Positions 1-9,856 of a DNA stretch of 64,000 nucleotides are shown here, piece after piece. The stretch is from an uncultured Rhizobiaceae bacterium (GTDB lineage: Bacteria; Pseudomonadota; Alphaproteobacteria; Rhizobiales; Rhizobiaceae): assembly GCA_951813045.1 (NCBI GenBank), contig CATOTF010000002.1:124001-188000 (forward strand). Reading direction: 5' to 3'. The position numbers were made by a program, and so were the translations under genes. Position 1 is the stretch's first letter. Each line of letters begins with the position of its first letter. The notes beneath the pieces are model-generated. The model saw nothing but the letters and a program-made list of their open reading frames with translations. It had not been told where the DNA came from and ran no database searches.

Positions 1-558
1 AACGAAGGTGGTGCGGATTTCCGCGCAGGTGCCTGTGCACTGTTTACTGAAAGCTCAGCCGGTTACGCGGGTATCAAGAAAGAAGCCAAGTTCAAGTTTG
101 ACGTCCGCACCTTGCCCTATTGGGAGGGCGTGTCCGGTGCCCCGCAAAATACGATTATCGGTGGTGCTTCCCTTTGGGTCATGACGGGTCATGAATCAGA
201 AGAATATAAGGCTGCAGCGGACTTTCTGAACTTCCTGTCTTCCGTCGATATTCAGGCTAAATGGCACCAGAATACCGGTTATCTGCCTATTACCGCAGCC
301 GCTGGTGATAAAACCAGAATTGATGGATTTTATGAGAAAAACCCCGGCACGGATGTCGCTGTAATTCAGATGACAGCAAAGAAACCAACGGGCAATTCCA
401 AAGGTCTTCGTCTTGGTTCCTTCGACCAGATTCGCGGCATCATCGATGAAGAGCTGGAAGCCGTCTGGACCGGGGACAAGACCGCTCAGGCTGCAATGGA
501 CAGTGCCAAGGAACGCGGTGACAAATTGTTGCGCCGTTTCGAACAGGCAAACCGCTAA
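1..558 (+). CDS. ugpB: Glycerol-3-phosphate ABC transporter substrate-binding protein, C-terminal part
   Basis: This is the C-terminal 185 residues of a periplasmic solute-binding protein, open from base 1, so the true start lies outside the window. The segment with NTGYLPIT near residue 95 of the visible part is characteristic of UgpB-type family 1 binding proteins. UgpB captures sn-glycerol 3-phosphate or glycerophosphodiesters in the periplasm and passes them to UgpAE. It is the first gene of ugpB-ugpA-ugpE-ugpC, all on the same strand in the canonical order. A hairpin plus T-rich tract follows it directly. The assignment rests on the partial sequence and on the operon order; a related sugar-binding protein is the main alternative. 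Confidence 0.9.
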   Translation, partial: NEGGADFRAGACALFTESSAGYAGIKKEAKFKFDVRTLPYWEGVSGAPQNTIIGGASLWVMTGHESEEYKAAADFLNFLSSVDIQAKWHQNTGYLPITAAAGDKTRIDGFYEKNPGTDVAVIQMTAKKPTGNSKGLRLGSFDQIRGIIDEELEAVWTGDKTAQAAMDSAKERGDKLLRRFEQANR

Positions 559-579
559 GGTTCATTGGTAAAACGATTT

Positions 580-617
580 CTGGCGGCGTCAAAAGATGCC
601 GCCAGTTTTCCTTTTTG
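580..617 (+). terminator. Hairpin with T-rich tail between ugpB and ugpA
   Basis: CTGGCGGC at 580-587 pairs perfectly with GCCGCCAG at 598-605 across a 10-nt loop, followed by TTTTCCTTTTTG. It looks like a leaky intrinsic terminator or an mRNA-stabilising stem that would leave more ugpB message than ugpAEC message, as the stoichiometry of a binding-protein importer requires. The hairpin is seen directly; the role is inferred. Confidence 0.75.
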
Positions 618-633
618 TATGGGAGAAGGGTAA

Positions 634-1515
634 ATGGAAAAAAGGGTGACCTTCAAAGGTTGGTTTTTGCCCTTAGCACTCGTCTTCCCGCAGATATTAA
701 TATCCGCCGTCTTCTTTTTTTACCCAGCCGGACAGGCAATCTGGCAATCCCTGTTTATTCCCGATCCGTTTGGCCTGTCGACACAATTTGTCGGCTTGGG
801 AAACTTCGAATTTTTGCTGACGGATAAATATTATCTAACATCATTTTTCACGACCGCCATTTTCTCAACGCTGGTGACGCTTGTCTCAATGATACCGGCG
901 CTGTTTCTCGCGGTTCTCGCAGACCGGCTGATCAAGGGTGCAGGCGCATACCGAACACTTCTGATCTGGCCTTACGCCGTCGCGCCTGCCGTCGCCGGTG
1001 TGTTGTGGCTCTTCATGTTCAACACCCGCGTTGGTGTGGTCTCGTGGTATCTTGGCCAGCTTGGATATGACTGGAACCATGTGCTCAACGACAGTGAAGC
1101 CATGGGACTCGTGGTCGTGGCTTCATCTTGGGGTCGGATCAGCTATAATTTCCTGTTTTTCTTTGCGGCCCTTCAAGCGGTTCCCAAGTCCGTCATTGAA
1201 GCTGCCGCGATAGACGGTGCACGGTTCTGGCGGCGGTTTTTCACCATTGTTTTGCCACTACTTTCTCCAACGACGTTCTTCCTTCTGGTCGTCAACATCG
1301 TCTACGCGTTTTTTGAAACATTCGGCGTTATTCACACCATCACGGCGGGTGGCCCTCAGCAGGCCACGACTATTCTCGTTTATAAGGTTTTCGCAGACGG
1401 GTTTGTCGGGCAAGACCTTGGATCATCGGCAGCGCAGTCCGTCATTCTATTGTTTCTGGTTGGTGCGCTTACGGTGTTGCAGTTCAAATTCGTGGAAAAG
1501 AGGGTCCACTATTGA
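634..1515 (+). CDS. ugpA: Glycerol-3-phosphate ABC transporter permease UgpA
   Basis: This 293-residue inner-membrane permease has about six hydrophobic segments and the EAA loop (EAAAIDGA, near residue 190) that docks on the ATPase. The length fits UgpA. The ATG at 634 has GGAGAAGGG a few bases upstream. It pairs with UgpE to form the membrane pore of the Ugp importer. Its stop codon overlaps the TTG start of ugpE by four bases, so the two are translationally coupled. Confidence 0.93.
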   Translation: MEKRVTFKGWFLPLALVFPQILISAVFFFYPAGQAIWQSLFIPDPFGLSTQFVGLGNFEFLLTDKYYLTSFFTTAIFSTLVTLVSMIPALFLAVLADRLIKGAGAYRTLLIWPYAVAPAVAGVLWLFMFNTRVGVVSWYLGQLGYDWNHVLNDSEAMGLVVVASSWGRISYNFLFFFAALQAVPKSVIEAAAIDGARFWRRFFTIVLPLLSPTTFFLLVVNIVYAFFETFGVIHTITAGGPQQATTILVYKVFADGFVGQDLGSSAAQSVILLFLVGALTVLQFKFVEKRVHY

Positions 1516-2402
1516 CCGGCACATCCAGCTCCATCGCCCAAACAGCTATCGACCCGCCACCTGGCATGGTGGAACGGCGTGGGCGTTCGCTTTGGCTCAC
1601 GCACGTGTTTATGGTGATTGGGGTCCTGATCGTCTTTTTCCCGATCTGGCTGGCATTTGTTGCGTCAACGGTGACCCAAGCTGAAATCGTCTCACCTCCC
1701 ATGCCGCTTTGGCCTGGAGAGTATTTCTTTGAGAACTATAAGCGTGCTTTGTTTTCCGGTGTAAATGTACCGGTTGCAACCATGTTATTTAATTCGCTCG
1801 TGATGGCGGTAGGCATTGCAGTTGGTAAAATTATCATCTCTTTGTTGTCCGCATTTGCGATTGTCTATTTTCGGTTTCCCGGTCGAAATTACTTTTTCTG
1901 GATGATCTTCATCACATTGATGCTTCCAGTCGAGGTTCGTATTGTGCCGACCTACGAAGTGGTGGCTGGATTTGGCCTGCTCAATTCCTATTCCGGTCTG
2001 ATTTTCCCGCTTATCGCGTCAGCAACCGCGACATTCCTGTTTCGTCAGTTTTTCCTGACTATCCCGGATGAACTTGCGGAAGCGGCCCGGGTGGATGGCG
2101 CAAAGCCCATGCGGTTTTTTGTCGATATCGTTCTGCCGATGAGCCGCACCAATATTGCTGCTCTGTTTGTCATCCTGTTTATCTTCGGCTGGAACCAATA
2201 TCTGTGGCCGTTGCTCATCACAACCGAGCCGGACATGAACACTATCGTCATGGGTATCAAACAAATGTTCCCTTCCGGTGATGATACGGCCGATTGGCCG
2301 GTGATCATGGCAACATCGATTTTGGCAATGATTCCGCCAGTCCTCGTTGTCGTTTCCATGCAGAAACTCTTCATCCGCGGCCTTGTCGATAGCGAGAAAT
2401 AA
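1512..2402 (+). CDS. ugpE: Glycerol-3-phosphate ABC transporter permease UgpE
   Basis: This is a 296-residue permease of the MalG/UgpE class, with an EAA motif (EAARVDGA) in the second half and a cytoplasmic N-terminus before the first membrane span. The predicted start is TTG at 1512 inside the TTGA overlap with ugpA. An internal ATG at 1566 is an alternative that would remove 18 residues. It is the partner of UgpA in the heterodimeric channel, and ugpC follows two bases after its stop. Confidence 0.92.
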   Translation: MTGTSSSIAQTAIDPPPGMVERRGRSLWLTHVFMVIGVLIVFFPIWLAFVASTVTQAEIVSPPMPLWPGEYFFENYKRALFSGVNVPVATMLFNSLVMAVGIAVGKIIISLLSAFAIVYFRFPGRNYFFWMIFITLMLPVEVRIVPTYEVVAGFGLLNSYSGLIFPLIASATATFLFRQFFLTIPDELAEAARVDGAKPMRFFVDIVLPMSRTNIAALFVILFIFGWNQYLWPLLITTEPDMNTIVMGIKQMFPSGDDTADWPVIMATSILAMIPPVLVVVSMQKLFIRGLVDSEK

Positions 2403-2404
2403 TA

Positions 2405-3460
2405 ATGGCAACCATTCAGCTCAACGACATTAAAAAGCGCTTTGGCAAGATCGAAGTTATCCACGGGGTCAGTGTTGACATCGAAGACGGTGAGTTCATC
2501 GTAATCGTCGGGCCCTCCGGTTGCGGAAAATCCACGCTGTTGCGCATGGTCGCCGGGCTGGAAAGCGTAAGCGCGGGTGATGTGTCCATTGGCGGCAAAC
2601 GGGTCAACGAAGCGGAACCCATGGATCGCGATATCGCCATGGTTTTTCAAAATTATGCGCTTTATCCTCACATGTCCGTGCGCCAGAACATGGCCTACAG
2701 TTTGAAGATCGCGGGGATGGAAAAGGCCCAGATTGACGCAAAAGTCGCAGAGGCCGCTGGCTTGCTTCAGCTGGAACCTTATCTCGACCGGAAGCCCAAG
2801 GAATTGTCCGGTGGTCAGCGCCAACGGGTGGCGATGGGGCGTGCTATAGTGCGTGAACCCGCCGTGTTCCTGTTCGACGAGCCACTTTCCAACCTCGATG
2901 CAAAACTGCGGGTACAGATGCGGCTGGAGATCAAGGAGCTTCAATCGAAACTCAACATCACGTCGCTTTACGTCACCCATGATCAGGTTGAGGCTATGAC
3001 AATGGCAGACCGGATGATTGTCATGAACGATGGCGTTGCAGAACAAATCGGCACACCACTGGAGGTTTATGAAACCCCGAACACACTATTTGCCGCACAA
3101 TTTATCGGAAGCCCCGCCATGAACATCGTTTCCGGTACAGCGTCCAAGGGAAAAGTCACGCTCACCAATGGCGCTACATTAAAACTGGCAAGTAAGATCG
3201 AGGGTGAAGTTTGGGTTGGCATGCGCCCGGAACACCTTGAACAACATCCAAAAGGCCCACTGGAATTTCAAATTGGCTTGGTAGAACCGCTCGGTGCTAA
3301 TTCGCTTTTACACGGGACATTGTCTGGTGAGGATGACGCATTCACCGTGAGTTCCCCCGGCGTTTACAAGGCGACCGAGGCAGCCGACACAGTTCGATTG
3401 AATATAGACGCATCAAACATCCATCTATTTGACAACGTATCGGGAAAGCGAGTTCAATAA
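2405..3460 (+). CDS. ugpC: Glycerol-3-phosphate ABC transporter ATPase UgpC
   Basis: This 351-residue ATPase of the MalK/UgpC class powers the importer at the inner face of the membrane. Walker A is GPSGCGKST at residues 36-44, the signature LSGGQ is at 134-138, and Walker B ends in D158-E159 (FLFDEP). The C-terminal ~110 residues form the TOBE/MOP-like regulatory domain typical of this class. It is the last gene of the ugp operon. All catalytic motifs are intact. Confidence 0.94.
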   Translation: MATIQLNDIKKRFGKIEVIHGVSVDIEDGEFIVIVGPSGCGKSTLLRMVAGLESVSAGDVSIGGKRVNEAEPMDRDIAMVFQNYALYPHMSVRQNMAYSLKIAGMEKAQIDAKVAEAAGLLQLEPYLDRKPKELSGGQRQRVAMGRAIVREPAVFLFDEPLSNLDAKLRVQMRLEIKELQSKLNITSLYVTHDQVEAMTMADRMIVMNDGVAEQIGTPLEVYETPNTLFAAQFIGSPAMNIVSGTASKGKVTLTNGATLKLASKIEGEVWVGMRPEHLEQHPKGPLEFQIGLVEPLGANSLLHGTLSGEDDAFTVSSPGVYKATEAADTVRLNIDASNIHLFDNVSGKRVQ

Positions 3461-3778
3461 ATTGGGGTAATTGACGCTCTTTAGTGATCGGTAGATATGG
3501 CGATACAAATCCGCGGCATTAAATGTCCTCGCGGATGTGGCAAAATTGTCCGCCGCCAAAACGTTATTTCACAAGGTCCCTCAACTGAGGGTCTTCAGGG
3601 TTTCAAAACTTTTGTCGGGAGTTGGCGAATGATCGGTTCTCGAATCCTTACACCGATAAATTCGCAATCTTCATTCGATTGGCCGTATCCCAAGCAGCGC
3701 TTTCAAAATTTATGATTTTGATGGTTCAATTTTCACGCTAGATTACCTCGAGGTTTGTCGCTGGAGATCGAATAACGA
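3461..3778. other. Intergenic region after ugpC
   Basis: No convincing gene is seen in these 318 bases. An unsupported 72-codon open frame crosses it but shows no family features. A small stem (CCCTCA/TGAGGG near 3579-3592) is present without a T-run. The region probably carries the promoter for the flavoprotein at 3779. Confidence 0.4.
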
Positions 3779-5020
3779 ATGGAAAAGATAAACACAGTTA
3801 TCGTTGGTGGCGGTCAGGCGGGAATTGCAACAAGCAAGCATTTGAATGATGTCGGCATTGAAAACATAGTTCTCGAGAAGAGCCGCATTGCGGAAGCCTG
3901 GCGAACCAGCCGTTGGGATAACCTGGTGGCAAATGGCCCTGCATGGCATGACAGGTTCCCTGACAAGGAATTTGAAGATACCGGTGAAGATGCATTTGCC
4001 ACAAAAGACGCTTGTGCCCGCTATTTTGAAGATTATGCCAGAGAAAACGAATTGCCTGTTAGAACCGGTGTTGAAGTCATTCGTGTTACGGAGAATCAAT
4101 CCGAATCTGGCTACGTATTGGATACCTCAGTTGGTGTTATCGAAGCATCTAATGTTGTTGCTGCAACCGGCTCGTTTCAGGTTCCCGTGATCCCGCCAGT
4201 ATTGCCGGAAATTGCGGGAATAACTCAAATGCACTCGCAATACTATTCCAATCCAGATCAAATCGAAAATGGGGCAGTATTAGTTGTTGGGGCCGGTTCC
4301 TCAGGTACCCAGATCGCTGATGAATTAATGTGCGCCGGTCGAGACGTTTATCTTTCTGTTGGCCCGCACGACCGGCCACCCCGTCGATACCGAGGTAAGG
4401 ACTTCGTTTATTGGTTGGGCGTGTTGGGCAAGTGGGAAATGAAGACACCGCCGGCAGGGCGCGAGCATGTCACTATAGCTGTCAGCGGGGCTCATGGCGG
4501 GCACACAGTAGATTTCAGAAAGCTTGCCGGCCGTGGAATGAAGCTTGTGGGAATGACAAAGGAATATGCTAACGGCAAATTGTTGTTCGAAGCGGACCTG
4601 GCCAAGAATATTGCAGAAGGTGATGAGAACTATTTGTCATTGCTTGCAGAGGCAGATGCATATGTTGAGCAGGAGAAGCTGGATTTTCCCGAAGAAGAAC
4701 AGGCAAAAATTGTTGCACAAGACCCAGAGTGTCTAACTGACCCCACATTGGAAATCGATTTGGCAGTCGCTAATATCCAGACCATTATTTGGGCTACCGG
4801 TTATCGACAGAATTTTGACTGGCTCAAAATCGATTGCTTCGACAAACGTGGAATACCCATTCATAAGGATGGTATTTCAAAGGTGCCAGGCATCTATTTT
4901 GTTGGCCTTCCCTGGTTGTCTATGAGAGGGTCATCTTTCATTTGGGGTGCTTATGTGGATGCCAAGCGCATTGCCGGTGAGATTGCAGAACGTGAGGCTT
5001 CCAAAGCCAATGCATCCTAA
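3779..5020 (+). CDS. FAD/NAD(P)-dependent flavoprotein monooxygenase (CzcO/YUCCA-like)
   Basis: This is a 413-residue two-dinucleotide-domain flavoprotein. The FAD-binding motif is GGGQAG at residues 10-15, and a second Rossmann motif, GAGSSG at 171-176, should bind NAD(P)H. An ATG (Ala-Thr-Gly) motif precedes the C-terminal domain (WATGYRQNF). The architecture matches class B monooxygenases of the CzcO/YUCCA type, which oxygenate small organic molecules. The substrate is unknown. It stands alone between the ugp operon and the broken amine dehydrogenase-like gene on the opposite strand. A trimethylamine monooxygenase is less likely, because the usual Tmm fingerprint was not found. Confidence 0.8.
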   Translation: MEKINTVIVGGGQAGIATSKHLNDVGIENIVLEKSRIAEAWRTSRWDNLVANGPAWHDRFPDKEFEDTGEDAFATKDACARYFEDYARENELPVRTGVEVIRVTENQSESGYVLDTSVGVIEASNVVAATGSFQVPVIPPVLPEIAGITQMHSQYYSNPDQIENGAVLVVGAGSSGTQIADELMCAGRDVYLSVGPHDRPPRRYRGKDFVYWLGVLGKWEMKTPPAGREHVTIAVSGAHGGHTVDFRKLAGRGMKLVGMTKEYANGKLLFEADLAKNIAEGDENYLSLLAEADAYVEQEKLDFPEEEQAKIVAQDPECLTDPTLEIDLAVANIQTIIWATGYRQNFDWLKIDCFDKRGIPIHKDGISKVPGIYFVGLPWLSMRGSSFIWGAYVDAKRIAGEIAEREASKANAS

Positions 5021-5100
5021 AGCGTTTTGGGTTTAATCTCTCGAACCCTCGATGGGAGGCGGGGTCTGACAAATCGCAAAACTCACTATTCTTGAAGTCC

Positions 5101-5826
5101 TCAATCAACGGCCAGTTCCGCTATTTCACGGCGGAACGGCAATGCATCGCCAATATCTTCGCAATCGAGCGTTCGAGCATAGTTGTGCCCCGCGTATGTG
5201 GCCCAGGCAATCGGTCCGGGCGCGTTTGCGTCCCCGATGAGTTCGACAGACTTGATGCCGACGTCGGCCCATTCCGCTTCTCGCAGCGATAGTTCACGAT
5301 GGAGAATGTCGTTTGGTAAACGAGACGCGACCATAACAATGGCATCCGCTTCTTGTTCTCTGGTACGATCCGTAAAGGTACAATTGGTCATTATTGAACC
5401 TTTCAGAATTTGCGTAACGCCTCGATTAAGTTGAATATCGACACCCAACTCGGCAAGACGTTTGTGGATGGTTGCCTGTTCGAGAGTATTTTGGGTCCAG
5501 TCCGAGACATACGCGCATGGGGTTACCAGAGTGACAGCACAACCCTTTTCAACCAATAACTCAGCGATCACGCCACCCATGTAATAGTGATCATCATCGT
5601 ATATCGTCACATTGCCGGTTGGCATATTGCCCGCCATAACATCATCAGGTGTAAAAACGGGCATCGTTGAGTCGATAGGCATCGGTACAACATGTTGGCG
5701 CGATACCCCGTCAGCTCGCCAATTGGAGCCGGTCGCGATACAGATGTTCTCAAATCCGAACTCCAGGATCTGATCAGCATTCAAAGCACTGTCGAAATAG
5801 GTTTCAACGTTGGGCTTTTGCGAAAG
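5101..5826 (-). pseudogene. Dimethylamine/trimethylamine dehydrogenase-like protein, C-terminal fragment (split by IS)
   Basis: This is the C-terminal part, about 240 residues, of a FAD/FMN oxidoreductase whose N-terminal part is at 7058-8408. IS copy 1 separates the two. Removing 5827-7057 and one copy of the 4-bp duplication AAAG rejoins the frame exactly (…YREYQL-SQKPNVETY…) into a 690-residue protein. The fragment carries the nucleotide-binding domains typical of the C-terminal half of trimethylamine dehydrogenases. The stop lies at 5101-5103. It has no start of its own and is presumably not expressed. Confidence 0.88.
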
Positions 5827-5889
5827 TGGACTTGTCACGGTTTAGTTCCGTGTCCTTGAATTGGATTAATCCCATCAAGGAGAACTATT

Positions 5890-6165
5890 ATGGCACGAGG
5901 CCACACAGACGAATTCAAGCGTGAAGCGGTGCGTATTGCGCTGACCAGCGGACTTACCCGGAAACAAGTGGCATCAGATTTGGGGGTCGGCTTTTCGACG
6001 TTATCGAAATGGATACAACAATCCCGGCCTGATGACCTTCCACCATCGGTTGATATTGATCTGGCCAAAGAGAATGAGCGGCTTCGCAGAGAGGTTCGTC
6101 TCCTCACGGAGGAGAGGGAGATATTAAAGAAGGCAACAGTGTTCTTCGCGGGTCAAAGCAAGTGA
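5890..6165 (+). CDS. IS3-family transposase OrfA (copy 1)
   Basis: This 91-residue protein has an N-terminal helix-turn-helix that binds the IS ends, then a leucine-zipper-like coiled coil (ENERLRREVRLLTEEREILK, about residues 60-80). It overlaps orfB by four bases, and the orfB frame is -1 relative to it, as in IS3 elements that make OrfAB by programmed frameshifting. The AAAG within TTAAAGAAGG near 6125 is a possible slip site, but no strong A6G heptamer is present. Confidence 0.93.
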   Translation: MARGHTDEFKREAVRIALTSGLTRKQVASDLGVGFSTLSKWIQQSRPDDLPPSVDIDLAKENERLRREVRLLTEEREILKKATVFFAGQSK

Positions 6166-7019
6166 GATTTGCGTTTGTCGAAGAACACAGGAAACACGTT
6201 CCGGTGGATCGGCTTTGCCATATTCTGAATGTTACATCGCGTGGTTATCGTGCCTGGCACAACCGCCCTGTTAGTCAACGGCAGCGCGATGACATGGTGG
6301 TTCTGGCGCACATCCGTGAACAGCATCACTTGAGCCTTGGCAGTTATGGTCGCCCGAGAATGACGCAGGAGTTGAAGGAAGCCGGCCTTGCTATTGGTCA
6401 CCGCCGTGTTGGCCGCCTGATGCGCGACAACGGCATTCGAGTGGTCAGAACACGCAAATACAAAGCTACGACCGATAGCAATCACCGCTTCAACATTGCG
6501 CCTAACTTGCTGGGGCGGAACTTCCAAGCGGATAAACCCAACCAGAAATGGGCAGGTGACATCAGCTACATCTGGACCCGTGAGGGCTGGCTGTATCTGG
6601 CAGTGATGATCGATCTACATTCACGCCGTGTGGTGGGTTGGGCTGTCAGCAACCGGTTGAAGAAAGACTTGGCATTGCAGGCTCTCAACCGGGCTTTGGC
6701 CCTTCGAAACCCACCGCCGGGCTGCATTCATCATACGGACCGTGGCAGTCAATACTGCTCTCATGATTATCAAAAACGAATGCGTGAACTGAAGTTTAAA
6801 GTGTCCATGAGCCGAAAAGGCAATTGCTGGGACAACGCCGTGGTCGAGACGTTCTTCAAAACACTCAAAGCCGAACTCATCTGGCGCGGCACATGGCAAA
6901 CACGACAGCAAGCAACCGACGCCCTGTTCCAATACATCAACGGCTTTTACAACAGCCGCAGAAGACACTCAGCAATAGGAGGAATGTCGCCCATCAAATT
7001 TGAACGAAAAACGAGTTAA
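6162..7019 (+). CDS. IS3-family transposase OrfB, DDE integrase (copy 1)
   Basis: This is a 285-residue DDE transposase catalytic subunit. The triad is visible as D133 (WAGDISYIW), D193 (HHTDRGSQY) and E229 (DNAVVETFFK), with the expected 35-residue D-E spacing of the retroviral integrase fold. It starts at GTG 6162 overlapping orfA, and the frame is open upstream, which is compatible with an OrfAB fusion. It appears intact, so the element should be active. Confidence 0.95.
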   Translation: MRFAFVEEHRKHVPVDRLCHILNVTSRGYRAWHNRPVSQRQRDDMVVLAHIREQHHLSLGSYGRPRMTQELKEAGLAIGHRRVGRLMRDNGIRVVRTRKYKATTDSNHRFNIAPNLLGRNFQADKPNQKWAGDISYIWTREGWLYLAVMIDLHSRRVVGWAVSNRLKKDLALQALNRALALRNPPPGCIHHTDRGSQYCSHDYQKRMRELKFKVSMSRKGNCWDNAVVETFFKTLKAELIWRGTWQTRQQATDALFQYINGFYNSRRRHSAIGGMSPIKFERKTS

Positions 7020-7057
7020 ACGAGAACAGGATGCGGAATTAATACGGGACAAGTCCA

Positions 7058-8408
7058 AAAGTTGATATTCGCGATAATCAGCCACCCGCCCCCAGGCAGA
7101 CAGCCCAGGTAGATGCCGCTCGCGGGAAACACGCCCGCCTAACATATTGTCTGCTTCAGCCAAAGCCACATCATATCCCCGTTCTGCACAGGCCCTAGCT
7201 GCTTCGAGACCGGCGGGACCAGACCCCACGACCAACACCTTGTCGGATGCACCCTTTGGATTCATGATTTCAGGGTGCCAACCTTTACGCCATTCTTCCA
7301 TGAATGTGGGATTTTGTGTGCAACGGCTAATGGACATGGTCATGTCACCGGTGATGCAAATATTACAACCAATGCATTCGCGAATATCTTCAATCCTGCC
7401 ATCCTCAATCTTCTTAGGCAAAAAGGGATCTGCAATAGATGGTCGCGCACACCCTATGAAATCTAGAGTGCCTGATTTAATCATCTTCGCCATCACATCG
7501 GGTGACGTGAAACGTCCAACCCCAACGACCGGTATTGACGTCAGTGCTTTGATGCCGTCAACGAGCTCAAATTGTGCTGCTTCTTCTTTGAACCTTGAAG
7601 GTCCTGAACAATCTTCCCAGGCGCCGTGCGCCAAATCCCAAAGGTCAGGAAGATCTTTGTGCATTTCAATAAAATCACGCACCTCGGAATTTGCGAAGCC
7701 AAGATCACCGATCATCTCGTCCAATGACAAGCGCAACGTGATACCCATCTGATCACCAACTGCCTCTCGTACATCAGCTACTACCTCGCGGACAAAACGG
7801 GCCCGATTTTTAAGGTTCCCTCCATATTCATCGGTTCGTTGGTTTGTTGCGGTTGATAGAAAGTGTTGAAAAATTCCAAACCCATGGGCGCCATAAAGAC
7901 AAATTAAATCGAACCCGGCGGCCCGACATCTCTTGGCGGCATTCACAAACCAGCGTCGAAGGTCTTTGATATCCTGTTTATCAAGTGCGCGTGCTTGCAC
8001 CGGATCATTTGTAAACGTACGAATTGGCATGGCGGAAGGCGCCAAGGGTATCTCTTTCGAATAGAGATTTGGACCGTTAATCCCGGAATATGCTAGTTGA
8101 ATTCCAGCAAGGGCACCGTGCTCTTTCATTTTGTTGGCCATTTTTGCGATCATCGGAATATCAGCGTCATCCCACAGGCGCAGTTCAATGAATGGCGCAA
8201 TCTCCGAAGTGTGGTGTATTTCACACTGTTCGGTGAAGATAACGCCCCATCCACCTTGTGATTTTATCCCGCGCATCTCAGCTGCAGCAGATGGGTCGCG
8301 ATATCCGCCACCGTTACAATGGGGGACTTGGTAAAATCTGTTCTTGGCTGTTACCGGACCTATTGCCAGCGGCTCGAATAAAATATCGTATCGGCTATCA
8401 CGAGTCAT
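7058..8408 (-). pseudogene. Dimethylamine/trimethylamine dehydrogenase-like protein, N-terminal fragment (split by IS)
   Basis: This is the N-terminal ~450 residues of an old-yellow-enzyme-type TIM barrel with an iron-sulfur linker, read from ATG 8408. Seen directly: C31 in VPHC, at the site of the 6-S-cysteinyl-FMN of trimethylamine dehydrogenase (TMADH); Y172-x-x-H175; a W264 equivalent (AWED); [4Fe-4S] cysteines C345, C348, C351 and C363; and the CTQNPT…GWHPE segment. The Tyr60 equivalent is Q61, and the Trp355 position near C351 is not aromatic, so trimethylamine itself is a doubtful substrate. IS copy 1 ends the frame at 7058; translation would run into IS sequence. Confidence 0.9.
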
Positions 8409-8592
8409 ATGGTTGCTTTGCTCTCTAAGTCGCTTTTGGGCGGGGTTAGTCTTATACTCACTACCAATCAATTGCGCGGCAAAGAACCCTGTTCGAAAGT
8501 GTTGATTAGCCTTTCTCTAAATAGCACCTTTAGAGTAGTGTCGGGTGCTGCCCGGGCCCGTAATGAGTTAAAGTTGAAAAAATAGAGGCCAG

Positions 8593-9747
8593 ATGCAAAC
8601 GCTTGATATCCTTCGTGATCTGATCGCATTTCCTACTGTAAGCGCCGATCCAAACAGATCGATGATTGACTATTGTGCGAAGCTTTTGGAAGACGCGGGA
8701 ATTGCGGTTCAGATAATCGAAGACGCAACGGGCCACAAAGCAAATCTGTTTGCCACTGTTGGTCAGGAGGGGGTTGGAGGTGTTATGCTATCTGGCCACA
8801 CTGATGTTGTGCCGGTCGAGGGGCAAAACTGGACGCATCCACCCTTTGAGGCAACGGTGGCGAATGGCAATGTATTTGGACGCGGTACTGCAGACATGAA
8901 AGGCTTTGTGGCTGCTTCATTAAGTTTAGCTTTGAAAGCGGCCAAAACCGACTTGTCTACGCCTCTTTATTTGGCACTTTCCTATGATGAAGAAATAGGC
9001 TGCATCGGGGTTCGGTCGATGATCGACCTTTTGGCCAATGCGCCGTTCCGCCCAAAGTTCTGTATCGTGGGTGAACCAACCCTTATGGGTGTGGCGACCG
9101 GGCATAAAGGAAAAATCGCATTTAGGGTTTCGTGCTATGGAAAGGAAGCGCACTCTGCACTTGCCCCAACCGGTGTTAACGCGATCTACATGGCGGTGGA
9201 TATGATTTCTGCCATTCGTGAAATTCAGGCTGAGGTCGTCGCATCGGGCGATAGAGACGACGATTATGATGTGGATTTTACGACCCTTCATGTTGGAACC
9301 ATATCGGGTGGAACAGCACTGAATATTGTACCCAATCATACTAGTTTTATTGCGGAAATTCGAAACTTGATTGGGGATGATCCGGAGCAGTTACTTGCGA
9401 AAGTCGAAGCCAAAGCGAACGAAATTGCAGCCCCGTTGCAGGCAAAACACCCGTCGGTCAGAATTGAAGTGGAGGTAACCAATACCTATCCGCCACTTGA
9501 TACAAAAGATGATGCTGATGTCGTCAATTTCGTGAAATCCCTGACTGGGGGAAATGACACAATGAAAGTTGCGTTTGGAACGGAAGGCGGGCTTTTTGAT
9601 AGTCGGCTTGGCGTGCCAACTGTGATTTGTGGTCCGGGCTCAATGGCACAGGGCCATAAGCCGGATGAATTCATCAGTTTGGAACAGCTGGAGAAATGCG
9701 ATGCGATGTTGGATAATTTATTGGAGCGTCTCAAAAGAGGACTTTAG
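8593..9747 (+). CDS. argE: Acetylornithine deacetylase (M20 family)
   Basis: This 384-residue zinc aminoacylase is expected to hydrolyse N2-acetylornithine to ornithine and acetate in the cytoplasm. Metal-site motifs are intact: SGHTDVVP (H69, D71), GRGTADMKG (D101) and YDEE (131-134). A dimerisation insert follows the HKGK segment. The length matches ArgE. An alternative is a related N-acyl amino-acid deacylase, and the neighbouring DUF1028 and RidA genes would fit catabolism of an amidated compound equally well. Confidence 0.85.
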   Translation: MQTLDILRDLIAFPTVSADPNRSMIDYCAKLLEDAGIAVQIIEDATGHKANLFATVGQEGVGGVMLSGHTDVVPVEGQNWTHPPFEATVANGNVFGRGTADMKGFVAASLSLALKAAKTDLSTPLYLALSYDEEIGCIGVRSMIDLLANAPFRPKFCIVGEPTLMGVATGHKGKIAFRVSCYGKEAHSALAPTGVNAIYMAVDMISAIREIQAEVVASGDRDDDYDVDFTTLHVGTISGGTALNIVPNHTSFIAEIRNLIGDDPEQLLAKVEAKANEIAAPLQAKHPSVRIEVEVTNTYPPLDTKDDADVVNFVKSLTGGNDTMKVAFGTEGGLFDSRLGVPTVICGPGSMAQGHKPDEFISLEQLEKCDAMLDNLLERLKRGL

Positions 9748-9856
9748 ATCCCTTTGATGTGGCTAGCGCTTGTTCTTCGTCAAAAATGAATGATACGGAC
9801 CCGCACAGTATAAATGCTCAAGCATGTTCTAATGGATATTATTAAACGAAACGCGC

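Larger units (their letters stand above)
5827..7057 (+). mobile_element. IS3-family insertion sequence, copy 1 (1231 bp)
   Basis: The ends are inverted repeats: TGGACTTGTC at 5827-5836 and its complement ending at 7057, extending imperfectly inward (ACGG versus CCGT). A perfect 4-bp target duplication AAAG flanks it (5823-5826 and 7058-7061). It carries orfA and an overlapping orfB in the -1 frame. The other two copies (24038-25268 and 38266-39496) have the same length and encode the same proteins. This copy interrupts the amine dehydrogenase-like gene. Confidence 0.97.

Noticed and set aside
2045-3046. A 333-codon open frame on the minus strand opposite ugpE/ugpC
   Set aside because: It is antisense to two clearly conserved transporter genes, has no recognisable motif or ribosome site, and reflects codon bias of the real genes.
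3497-3715. A 72-codon open frame between ugpC and the flavoprotein gene
   Set aside because: No ribosome site or family resemblance; composition is like non-coding sequence.
3779-5020. Assignment of the flavoprotein as trimethylamine monooxygenase (Tmm), prompted by the neighbouring amine dehydrogenase-like gene
   Set aside because: Length and dinucleotide motifs fit the CzcO/YUCCA group, and the FMO/Tmm fingerprint was not seen. Adjacency alone is weak.
5835-6107. An open frame on the minus strand at the left end of each IS copy (also at 24046-24318 and 38274-38546)
   Set aside because: It is antisense to orfA, low in complexity (Arg/Ser-rich) and present only because the IS is repeated.
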